NCBI RefSeq assembly: GCF_032854445.1
Contig: NC_088300.1
Location: 74,267,005-74,331,004 of the forward strand
Source of the DNA: Liolophura sinensis
Lineage: Eukaryota; Mollusca; Polyplacophora; Chitonida; Chitonidae
Direction of reading: 5' to 3'
Length of the DNA stretch: 64,000 bases
Below are positions 36,004 through 48,500 of the stretch, one piece after another. Under the pieces are notes generated by a model. The model saw only the letters and a list, made by a program, of their open reading frames with translations. It was not told where the DNA came from and searched no databases. Each line of letters opens with the position of its first letter. The first letter of the stretch is position 1. The translations under genes and the position numbers were made by a program.

Positions 36004-36204
36004 CCAGCTTATGGCACCTAAATTGACCTACACAAAAATACTTTGTTCTTTTTTACACCCTTATGGTTGGGAATGTGAAGGTTGAAGTTCTGTCTACTGA
36101 CTGAGATGGCATAAAGTAGTTTTCTTGAAAATTTCAAAACCACAAGCAGATCACATGCCATTTCAAAAGATAGCCAGGCGGTCGGTACCATCTTTATTCC
36201 TACC

Positions 36205-37070
36205 AGTTAGTGCGACCACAAGACAGCAGGTTAATTAGTGTCAGTGGTGAGTGTGACCACAAGACAGCAAGTTAATTAGTGTCATTGGTGAGTGTGACCA
36301 CAAAACGGCAGGTTAATTAGTGTCGTTGGTGAGTGTGACCACAAGGCGGCAGGTCATTGGCGAGGATGGCCACAAGACAGCAGGTTAATTGTTGTCATTG
36401 GTGAGTGTGACCACAAGACTGCAGGTTAATTAGTGTCATTGGTGAGTGTGACCACAAGACTGCAGGTTAATTAGTGTCAGTGGTGAGTGTTATCACAAGA
36501 CTGCAGGTTAATTAGTGTCATTGGTGAAGGTGACCAGAAGAGAGCAGGTTAATTAGTGTCAGTGGTGAGGTTGACTACAAGACAGCAAGTTAATTAGTGT
36601 CATTGACGAGGGTGGCCACAAGACCGCAGGTTAATTAGTGTCTTTGGTGAGGATGGCCACAAGACAGCAGGTTAATTAGTGTCAGTGGTGAGGGTGACCA
36701 GAATAGATCAAGTTAATTAGTGTCATTGGTGAGTGTGACCACAAGACTGCAAGTTAATTAGTGTCAGTGGTGAGGGTGACCACAAGACTGCAGGTTAATT
36801 AGTATCATAGGTGAGGGTGACCAGAAGAGAGCAGGTTAATTAGTGTCATTGGTGAGGGTTGACCACAAGACTGCAGGTTAATTAGTGCCATTGGTGAGGG
36901 TGGCCACAAGACAGCAGGTTAATTAGTATCATAGGTGAGGGTGACCAGAAGAGAGCAGGTTAATTAGTGTCATTGGTGAGGTTGACCACAAGACTGCAGG
37001 TCAATTATTGCCATTGGTGAGGTTGACCACAAGACTGCAGGTTAATTAGTGCCATTGGTGAGGGTAGTAA
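36205..37070 (+). repeat. 41-bp minisatellite in NAP1L intron 1, about 21 units
   Basis: The unit is GGTGAGTGTGACCACAAGAC then TGCAGGTTAATTAGTGTCATT, 41 bp (36421 to 36462). Units vary at GACAGCAGG/GACTGCAGG/GAGAGCAGG. It ends about 400 bases before the first coding exon. Confidence 0.93.
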
Positions 37071-37474
37071 ATCAAGAAGATAGTATTCAAAACTCAGCTG
37101 CAAAATGAAATCGAAATCACCAGAGGAGGCAGAGGTTCGAAAATGTTTCGCGAGAGACCTTTATAGACTCATTATTATGATGAATGTCTAAAATTATATA
37201 TAGTCCATGATCTACATGAACTACAGGTGTTTCCAGATTCACAGTGTTTATAAAGGATGAGAATGAGTTTATTTGAATGCGGGGGAACTGTAGGATTGTT
37301 CAGTTTAATTCATTGTCTATAAATGCCCATGTTAACAGTTATTTTCATGTCAGACTTCTTTGTTTCATGGCTACATGACTTCTTTGTAGGCTTATCACAA
37401 TATTTGTTGTAAATTCTAGTCTGAAATTTTGGACTAACATCTGTGTTTCAGACCGTGAAATAAAGTCGGTAAAG

Positions 37475-40400
37475 ATGGCAGATCCAGAAACGTGAGTTTC
37501 AAGTTCTTTATGTTTTTTAATTGCTCATGTGTGTTAAAATTGGTAGTTCTCTGTATGTTGTTGTTGCGTATTTGTTCACAGCGACTCACTTATTGATCCA
37601 AGAAAACAGGTTAGCTTCAATTCACTATTTTGCTCTCCGGCCATACCTGGGAAGGTCTGTCAGTAACCTGCAGATGGTTGTGAGTTTCCCCCAGGCTCTG
37701 CCAGGTTTCCTCCCACCATAATGCTGGCTGTCGTCATATAAGTGAAATATTCTTGACTATGGCGTAAAATATCAATTAAATCAAATTCAGATCAATTCAC
37801 TATTACAAGAGGATGTTAAAAACTGAAAACTCCATTCTTTTAAAGTGCCTGTTCAAAATGCTTGCGTAGATGAGGTTGCAATACTTTTTTCTGATACAGT
37901 GCAAAGGATACAAAGACGGACCCCGAAGAGGTGGAAGATGTTGACGAAGGTAGTGAAGAAGTTGGAGAAGGTAAGCATTAGGAACAGGGACCAGCAGGGG
38001 AAAACAATGGGCATGCAGTTATAATTGGGAGCTCAATTTTCTAACGTAGGCTGCCATTTTGACTGGCTGGTTTGGTATACTCATGTCCCAAGTGACGAAA
38101 ATACATACATATTACAGGAATTCCATTAGGTTACCTAACAGAGTTAGATGAAGTAATATAGGAGAGTTTGTTAAAGTAAGCAACAATCTGTTCCATTTTC
38201 TCCAGGTGGCTTGTAACTGCTATCAAATGAACTCTTCTATTATCTTCTGTAACATGATGATCATACTTACACATAATGGTTTTAACACTATGCGGAGCCT
38301 GTGGTGGAAATGAGCTGAAGAACACTGTTAATGATTGATAGTGATTTGTCACACTCATTATAATAATTGAAAAAGAGGCTTAGGAATTCACCCAAGTAAT
38401 TATGTACGGCATTTTTTTTGTATTGACTTAATTTGTTCAGTGGGACCTCCGTGGCTCAGTTGGTTAGCGTGCTAGAGCCCTGTAATGACCCAGGAGCCTC
38501 TCATCAGTGAGCTGGCTGTGGGTTTAAGTCCTCTCAAGTATGGCTGGCTTCCTCTCCAGCCTTAGGTGGGAAGGCTTGCCAGCAACCTGCGAATGGTTGT
38601 GGGTTTTCCCTAGGTTCTGCCCGGTTTTCTCCTACCATAATGCTGGCAGCCGTTGTTTAAGTGAAAGATTGAGTAAGGCATAAAACACCAATCAAATAAA
38701 TGATTTGTTCAGGTCTACTTTATTTCTAAGGCTAGAATAGGTATAAATTATTATGTAGCGTGAAGAGTAGCCATTTTACACTCAGACCACGTGTTAATAT
38801 AGGATGTAAAAATGAATCAGACAGAAGACTGACTTACAAGAAATGCTTAGTCATGTGTTTCTTGTCACCTGACCAGGCCTTAGCTGTATCATACGCACAT
38901 ATTTTTGTTCATTATCTGAAGTAAGGGGAGATAATTGCTGTAGTGATACATTTGGAATTGAAGTTAATTCTCTTTGCTAAAGCACAAGGCATACTAGTGG
39001 GTCCAGTCCATAGCCAGTAGTGGCAAGTTACTGTTCTATTTGTGTTTGGACAGATAAGTTGAGACAGAAATGATCAAAATGTTGTGCATGTGTGGTCTGC
39101 CAGTAACCTGCAGATGGTTGTTTGTTTTCCATTGGCTCTGCTCGGTTTCCTCACCCCATAATGCTGTCTGCCGTCGCTTAAGTGAAATATTCTTGAGTAT
39201 GGCTTAAAACAGCAGTCAAATAAAATAAATAAAAAATCTTGTCTACATCAGCTCAGTACTGTATGTGCACTTTTTGCCCAACATATCCATGCCCTAGAAA
39301 GCCTTGCACCAGTTTTATGAAGTCAAATGGAATGTAATCTGTTGTTTCGTAGATGGACGTACAGCAGCTGGGGATAACATCACTAACCAGTATTTGCAGA
39401 ACCCGCAAGTTTTAGCGGCTATCCAGAGTAAATTGGGTAGCATGGTGGGCGCACCCTCTGGGTACATAGCCAGGCAAGTCATGTCAAACAGTCACCTTCG
39501 CATTCACAAGAATTTTGCACATTTGTTCAATGAAATGGTTTAATATTAATCTAGTCAAGTTTTTGCCATATGGTGTAAAAGAAATTGTTAAAGGAGAAGA
39601 AAATTTGAATATCAAACAAATGCCATTGAAAAGAGTATGTATTTCCTCTCAGATGCATGCCATAAAAAAATTTTGATATGTACCTCAAGTTGATAAATTA
39701 TAAATAAAGTCAGCACCAAAATCCTCTGTGGGCGACTCCATTTTGCCTAAGAACTTGTCCTGAAGTCTTCTGTGTTAGGAGGAGAATTGTCGTCGGAAAC
39801 CGCCTGCAGTTCGTACATTTCCGGTAGAACTCTTCTTCCCAGAAGGTAGCGAATAGTACAGTTCGTTTTCCGCTTGAAAATCGGGACACCGGAATGTTGG
39901 ACATAGGTTCCAAGTTTGCACGAAAAAGCTGGCAGTTTTAACAACTCTCATTAGTTGAGATGCAACACACCCCCAGCATAAATTACAGGGTGTTAAAGAT
40001 GGAGGATGCGATGAACTCAGCGATTTATGCCAGCTTTGCCGTTCTCAGACTTTACGTGTATGGCGAGGAAAAATTGCAAACTTATGCAGCAGGTACCACC
40101 AGATAGAAAAAAAGTGTGCTCTTTTCAGCCTACAGTGTCATTTTTGAAGTTTTCTTCTCCTTTAACTTCTGTCGAGAAAAGACTATCACATATTACCATT
40201 ATAGTAATTGCACTGATTTCATGTTATTATCCTGCAAGTACACACAAATGGGTTTTCTTGTAATTTGTTCATGTACACACAGCAACAAGGTCTTGACTGT
40301 TATTGTTATATTGTTTTAATATAAGTAGAATTAGAGGTATGTGATTTTGCCTGTAAAATGGACTGCAAAATAGGAAAAATTATTGATCAATTCAACTATT

Positions 40401-43400
40401 TTCTTTTTTATATGAAATTCCTTTGGGTTTCAGTTTGCCAAAGGTGGTGAAAAGGAGAATAAAGGCGCTGAAGAAACTTCAGTTTGAAGCCACAAAAATT
40501 GAAGCTGATTTTTATGTACAAGTCCATAAGTTAGAGTGCGAATATGCTGCAAAATATGCACCCCTATATGATAAGGTATGTTCTTAACCTGTACCAAATA
40601 GCATACATTGTGTTACAAGCACGCGTTTCCTACACAGCTATGTTTTTGCATATGTGTTAATAACAAATACCTTTAACACTTCCAGGCAAGAAATAGTGCT
40701 GCACTTTTATGTGACATTCCAATGTTGGCAAAGGGGTTCAGGCAGATTGCTTTAATTCCAACACTTTCCATACTACTGGAGGAGATAGATCATTAGATTT
40801 TATGAACTAAAATGTAATGTTCGAATAGGGAGGACTTGAAGACTTCGCAAAAGTCATAAAATAGCCTGTAAAAATCAGATAACTTTCCTGTAATACATTA
40901 AAACAATGAACTGTATATGGTCAAATTTGTGGATGATTTAGTGTATACTATTTCACAAGTAGGATACAAACGACATTCTCCAGAAAGTGTATTGCAGGTT
41001 GCTTGAATTATTTTTCTGCTGAAAGGGTAATTTGCTGTGTTTATATTATTTTAGCGTAAAGAGATTGTGACAGGCTCAACAGAGCCCACAGAGGATGAGT
41101 GTGATTGGCCAAGTGATGAGGAGGAAGAGGAAGAAGCTATTGGGGAGGAGGCAAAGTTATCGGTAATGCCACAGATGACAAGAATCCTGCACATGACTGC
41201 TTCATCTAATTGCCCTTGGATGCTATTTTCCAATTCTGAAATTCATCCTTGTCTCTGAAACAAATATGGCACAGGTTTTAAACCTCGGTTGACACTCATA
41301 GCAATCATGCTCACTTCCTTAGATCAATTTCTGTGTTCATTCCCATTGGGATGTTATTCATCATCTTAATGTACTACCAACACCAACAAAACAAATCCAC
41401 TCAGTGTCTTAATACTTTACTGCGAGAATTTTGAAAGGGCGCAACGACTGGCAGTTGACAGCCATGTTTGAAAAGTACCTGTTGTAATGAGTTGCGTATT
41501 TTCATTGCCATCTGTGTGCATAACTCTATTCTTTGCAATCCAACCAAGATGGATACAAAAAGGCTGCTTTTTGTTTCGTATGTGTCGTCTGCACACATGG
41601 GAGTTTTCCTCCAGTTGGCTGAATTCAGACTTTTTTGTTTAAAGGTAGAAAAAAACAAAAAGGAATTGATTTCATCGGAACTTGTGATTGCTAATGTAAT
41701 TTGGAGGTAGGGCAAGGAATTGTGAATCTTTCTTCAAAAACTTCAAGCTTTTTCTGACCAACAGTTCCCATGTCTGGATCTGGTTGAAGGTGGTTGTTGA
41801 CACCAAGTCCATTAGGTTGGTATCCGAGTGAATGTCAGAAGTTTAAAATAGAACATTCATTTAAATGAACTAATACAGCACTAGAATCCTATACATTTAG
41901 TTAGGTAGTGCAGATAGCAGACAGGACCAGAATCCTATACATTTAGTAATGTTGTGCAGATTGCAGACAGGACCAGAATCCGATACATTTAGTTAGGTAG
42001 TGCAGATAGCAGATAGGACCAGAATCCTATACATTTAGTAATGTTGTGCAGATAGCAGACAGGACCAGAATCCTATACATTTAGTAATGTTGTGCAGATA
42101 GCAGACAGGACCAGAATCCTATACATTTAGTAATGTCGTGCAGATAGCAGACAGGACCAGAATCCTATACATTTAGTTAGGTAGTGCAGATTGCAGACAG
42201 GACCAGAATCCGATACATTTAGTAATGTTGTGCAGAAAGCAGACAGGACCAGAATCCTATACATTTAGTAATGTCGTGCAGATAGCAGACAGGACCAGAA
42301 TCCTATACATTTAGTTAGGTAGTGCAGATAGCAGACAGGACCAGAATCCGATACATTTAGTTAGGTTGTGCAGATAGCAGACAGGACCAGAATCCTATAC
42401 ATTTAGTAATGTCGTGCAGATTGCAGACAGGACCAGAATCCGATACATTTAGTAATGTTGTGCAGATTGCAGACAGGACCAGAATCCTATACATTTAGTA
42501 ATGTCGTGCAGATAGCAGACAGGACCAGAATCCTATACATTTAGTTAGGTAGTGCAGATAGCAGACAGGACCAGAATCCGATACATTTAGTAATGTTGTG
42601 CAGATAGCAGACAGGACCAGAATCCTATACATTTAGTAATGTCGTGCAGATTGCAGACAGGACCAGAATCCTATACATTTAGTAATGTTGTGCAGATTGC
42701 AGACAGGACCAGAATCCTATACATTTAGTAATGTTGTGCAGAAAGCAGACAGGACCAGAATCCTATACATTTAGTAATGTCGTGCAGATAGCAGACAGGA
42801 CCAGAATCCTATACATCTTATGCTGTCCCTGTTAAATTGCACATACCTTAGTATTAGTGGGTCACTTGTGTCATTCCAGCTCATTCGCATGTATAGTGTA
42901 AAATAAAGTTGGATGACTTAAAAGATAAAATCTTTTCTTTTTAATGGGAGACACAAGAAGTAGCCCTTAAATGTTCAAGGAAATGTTTTCTTTGTATTAA
43001 TATGCCATAAACTCTATTTCATGTTCTGTTCTACCTCACCAAATGTCCCAGGATGGTCTCCTTCAGATTGGAATCTGTCAGTATTGATAGTTGCTGATGC
43101 AGGTTCATAAATAAACACATCAGTAGTTAACTAAAGTGTGGAAACATTTTCTGTAGCATTACTGTAGACTTCTTTTTCCCTATTTTTGTTGTTGTTGTAT
43201 TGTAGTTTCGTATAGCTTCTTGCTTTATCATGTATTGATGCTTTGCACATGTCCTAGCAAAAATCTGTTTTTTCGTTTTTTGAACACCCAGGAGGCCCTG
43301 AAAGACAAAGTTAAAGTAGAAGACGAGAAGAAAGATGAGGCTAAAACTGAAGGTAATGAACTCAAGGGTTAATGCTACTGTCCATTGTGTGCAGTCAGGT

Positions 43401-45522
43401 CAAATGTAAGGGAAAAAGTTTCACGCAAAAGATGCGCTTATCAAAGTAAGTGGGTATACAGGAATCACCCTGTCTGTAGGCAAGATTTTGTCAATGCACC
43501 TTCTCCCAAACTACTGCAACGACTGATGAAACTTAACGCACATCTTTCCCATCATCAGAACTTGTGCATGCTTAAGTTTAATTACAATCAAGTAATTATT
43601 TTCATAATTACTCCCGTCCAGGTACTTAATGCAATACTGGATTTTCATTTACACTCCATTCTCTTCTGATTGCTACATTTCTCCATTCAAACTGGATGTA
43701 CCATTAGTGCAATCAGTACACACCACAAATGGTCCATGAAACAATCTGTATGAAGCCAAACTAAGCAACATGACGTCTTCTCATTTATTTTAAGGTTTTC
43801 TTAGTAGGGGGTGGGGGAGGGGGGGGGAATGTTGGAGGATGGTATTTCGGACATCTGTATTCTAGTTAACATATTTGATATCTTGTGATTGTTTCAGCTA
43901 AGGCAGAGGAGGATCCATCAGGAATTCCGCAGTTTTGGCTTACAATATTTAAGAATGTGGATATGCTAACAGAGTATATTCAGGTAAGCTTAAGTTCCTT
44001 GGAATGAAACGTGTAATGTATTTAGGGATAAACTTTATCAGTGTTTGGAATCTTGTTGATTTCTCATATAATGACATCGGTCCTATAATGCGGAATGTCT
44101 GGTGTTGGATTATTACAACCATATTGCCTTTGATCGCATTTTAAACAGACTTGACAGATGAGCGTATTGTGCAAGTGGATGTGAGTCAATCTAATTTTGG
44201 TGTTAATACTGTCTCACAAAAAGTGTAAGACTTTTCTGTTTAAGGTCTCATCAACATCCCAAGGACAGGAGTAATGAGAGTAACAAGTATTAATGAGTGG
44301 TTCTACAGCACCACAAAATTAGGTTGAACAAACACCCAAGCAAGGCTATCACCTTTGGAGTTAAACTTAACTATTCTGTTGAAGTCTTTTTTTTGGCAAT
44401 TTAACTATCTTTTTTTGCAATACCTTGCCACAGTATGGAGGCAATACTGTTGAAGTGGTGTTAAGTCATAATCATTCATTCACTTACTCTTTTTGATACC
44501 AGGTTGTGTTGTAGTCCTTATATATCACATGATGTTTTGTCACATCATGGAATGGATCTGTTGTCACATCGCAAAATTGAAGGGATATACCGCCGAAAGA
44601 AATTCAGAATTTTGAGTTGGTTCAATTTAAAACAAAAATGAGATGCATTTGACTCCTAACTAAACCTCCTGGGCCTATAGTTTTTACAAAATGTCAATTA
44701 AGAGAAATATTTGGGGAAATCTGTGACTCCGCTCGAGGAGATAACATGCAAATGAGGCAGCGCAAAGTTCCCCACAGTGCAACGTTTGCTCGTGGGTGGC
44801 ACATGTAAACAATAAGATAGATAGAAAGCAAATTAGAAGTCTACTTAATCAAATACAAACTTTCTTTCTCTTAATAATGTTTTATAAAGTACTTACAAAA
44901 AATTGCCAATGGTCCAACTGAAGTTACATGGCAGACCGCATAATTACACCACAGTGTTGTGTCTGACATTTCAAGGTCACTGAACATCTCCAGTCATCTA
45001 AACAAGGGGAGGTAACTGACTAAAAAAAATTCCACTTCTAAATATTGTGACTTGAGCGAGTGGATGGTTGAAGGGAAAGTCCAAATAAAACTGAACATTT
45101 GATAGTTCACTCAGAGTTAGATATGTGTCAGTAGACATCTGGAAGTCTCTATGTAGATGAGATCTGAAATAACTGCATAGTTTTTTCGATGCGGGCGGTA
45201 TGTCCCTGTAAGCATCTTAGTTATGACGTGTTGTTTTGGTTTTCAGGATCATGATGAACCAATACTACAGCACCTCACTGATATAACCGTCAAATACACA
45301 GATCCAGTATCATCAGTCATGGTCAGTCTTAACATTGTTCTCCAGTCATGGTCAGTCTTAACATTGTTCTCTTTGTGGCAGATAAATTCAAAGAGTTTGT
45401 GGAAAGAAAAACAATGTTTCAGTGCCAGTCATTTCGCTTCTGATTTATTTATTTATTTTAACCCAACCTGGCCTCTGTTGCTTAAGTTTAAAATGAAAAC
45501 TATTTAATGATATCTCTAGCTG

Positions 45523-45553
<31 letters not shown>

Positions 45554-48500
45554 GATGTGGCTTATCCTTGGATCAAGTTCAAGTAGCAGAAGCTTCTCAC
45601 TAATGCAATCACTGGGAGTTCAAGTACAGGCTACCCTGGCTTCCTCTCTGGCTGTGCGTTTGTGCGCAGCCATTGGTAATGGTGGCCGTCATCGTGGAAG
45701 TGAAATGTTTTTGAGTTCGGTGTGAAATATGTCGAATAAATGAAATAAACCCGTTGACTTTAGGCTTTGTGTTTGTCTGGCAGTCACTTGTTATCCAGTG
45801 TTCTCATTTTTTTGTTTTTCAGGGATTCACTCTATACTTCCATTTTGAACCTAACGATTATTTCACAAATACAGTCTTGACAAAAGAATACACAATGAGA
45901 TCAGACCCAGATGAAACTGATCCCTTCTCGTTTGAAGGACCCGAAATTGTGAAATGTAAAGGGTAAGCAGAATGGAATGTCTAGTCGTATTGAACTAATT
46001 GTCAAGCATGGAAATGCAAGGTCCAAAATAATGCTGTGTAACGGAGCTCCTAGTCAAGCACGGAACGAATAGCTTCATACTAATAAGGGTTTAGAACACC
46101 GTTGCCTTGGATCACAAATCTACATATGCCTTGCTTCATAGCTTCTGTAATAATACCACAAAATTCATGTTCATCGTTCATAAGTGGGAACAAATAGAGA
46201 TTCAGGGATGTTCTACCCACAAGATACGACAAACTTGCTTTTTCACTCTCTCTCGAAGGTGTTGCTTTTAGTTCACTGGTACATGTACATTTTAGATGCA
46301 TCTAGGATTAATTTTTCAATATTCTGTTTAATTTTATCTTATAATTCGAGGGAAGAATGTTTCTGTAAGTTTCACATTGTGGATGAAGTTCAGCTGTTAG
46401 GAGTACTGTTTTTTGCCACCAGATGTACAATTGACTGGAAGAAAGGCAAGGATGTCACAGTGAAAGCCATCAAGAAGAAACAGAAGCACAAAGGGCGGGG
46501 CACCACAAGGACTGTGACAAAAACCGTCAAGAATGAGTCTTTCTTTCACTTTTTCAATCCCCCAGCAGGTGAGTATTTCAGGTTGTACAACTGTAGTATG
46601 TTATGAAATGTCTGAGATTGCCCAGACATTGATCCTTCATCATGCTGTCTGCATCAGGTGCTCACTTGTGAAGCATAGAAATATTTGATTTTCTGCCTTT
46701 TGTTGGTCAACTGTATAAACATGCATCTGTTCAGGGTGACTAACCTCATAATGACAAAAAAGTCTACTGATTAAAATCTCTATCTTTTGTCCCAGGCATA
46801 CCTACATACATGCCTTTTCTTTTGTCAGTGTTTGCTACATGACTACATGATGTACTGCAACATGTGAAAGTTTAACAACCATATGTGGGAAGGTCTGCGG
46901 GCGATTCCCCCGCTTTCCTTCCACCATCATACTGGAAGCTGTGGTATAAGTGGAATATTTTGGACTACAGTGTGAAACTCCAGTCAACTAAATACATAAA
47001 TTAACTACTATGATTTCCAACAAGTCCTGAAATAGCGATAAGTTGATGATATTGATCTTTTTTTTTTTTTTTCAGTTCCAGAAGGTGATGACGTTGAATT
47101 GGTGAGTGTTCATTTTCTTCAGCAGATATTGTTTTTACAACTGTCATTCTCAACTATTTTCTGCCGCCTCTCTAACATGTGCATATAGGAAAAGATGTGC
47201 AGATTTTATCCTTGGTATCTTTTACAAAGGTTGATGGGTCATGTGAATTTATGCAAACAAAACAATTTGGTTTCTTTTCACATTTTCATGTTTTCAATTC
47301 TGGGAATTTCGTTCCAATTTTGAATGAATTTACTTAGCAGCTCAGTCATGTTTCAGTTTTGGCATTGGATATAATGAGAATATATTAAATAGTGCTTTAA
47401 GGAGAGCAGGATAGAAATTTTCAGGTTCATGCAATCTTGACCATACCTTGTTTTTGGAATGTAATTCCTTAAAGTTTAAGACAAATACTTCAAGGAGAAA
47501 AGGACGTTAATCTGCTTTATGCGTTGCTGACTTCATACCCACCTTTGTAATATTTCAGGATGAAGAGGTGGAGGCACAGCTAACCAATGATTTTGAAATC
47601 GGTCATTTTATCCGTGAGCGTTTGGTTCCGAGGGCAGTTCTGTACTTCACAGGAGAGGCTTTAGACGATGAAGAGGTAAATATGATTGGATTTTGCAACA
47701 GATGCTAAACAAGACATTAGATCTTGAGTAAATCAGAAAACATAAGATATCAAACAGAAGGTTTGACCTGTTGATTCAGGTTTTTTTGAGACAGTTTTGT
47801 GCCTAAAATTGTTATTGCACCTGGGCAATTTGTCTGGATAAAGTCGTGAAATTTGCAGCTTGTTTAACTAAGAGAAAACCAAGGAAAAACAAATACTCAC
47901 ACATGTTTGTGTGACAAAATAAAAACAAAAAAAAACACAGGCTTACCCAAATGGGATTGGCCAGATTGTGAAATCAGGATATATAATTTCCAATTTTTCA
48001 CCAGGTTTCCCCATCTCCTGTGTCAATTTTCTCCCAGGCTACTCCTGTACCTACATGCAACTTTTGCAAAATAGGTTTGCAAGCTCAACCACTGCATACA
48101 GAATTCTTTTCATTTGATACTTTGGTACATAAAAAAACATGTTTTTGACTCCTCTCGTTGATGATGACAAGCTGACTATTATATCCTCTTTGTACTTGGC
48201 ACTCTCTCTTCCTGCTGGATTATGTGATGTTCTACAGTGTAAACATTGTCAGAACCATCTATGGATTTGACAGCTTGCCCAGTTCTCTCCAATTGTTATG
48301 TTGTATATTGTGATCAAATTGTTCACTTCACAGAGCTGTTGGACTAGCAGAATGGCAGACCTGATCAAGGCTTATTTTTTTGGTCTCATTTTGTCATTGG
48401 CTAAAGATAACTTGAAAGACATCACTGTCAATTCGTCAAGAGCTTCTCATCTCACTAACTGTTGTGGTAAAGTTATAAGAACTGTTAGGGACCGCAAGTG

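Noticed and set aside
41870-42820. CRISPR-like array
   Set aside because: Units are contiguous 46-bp repeats without unique spacers, in a eukaryotic intron.
46184-46422. Open frame running into the NAP1L exon at 46423
   Set aside because: Only 46423-46568 is exon; the upstream part is intron readthrough before the CCACCAG acceptor.
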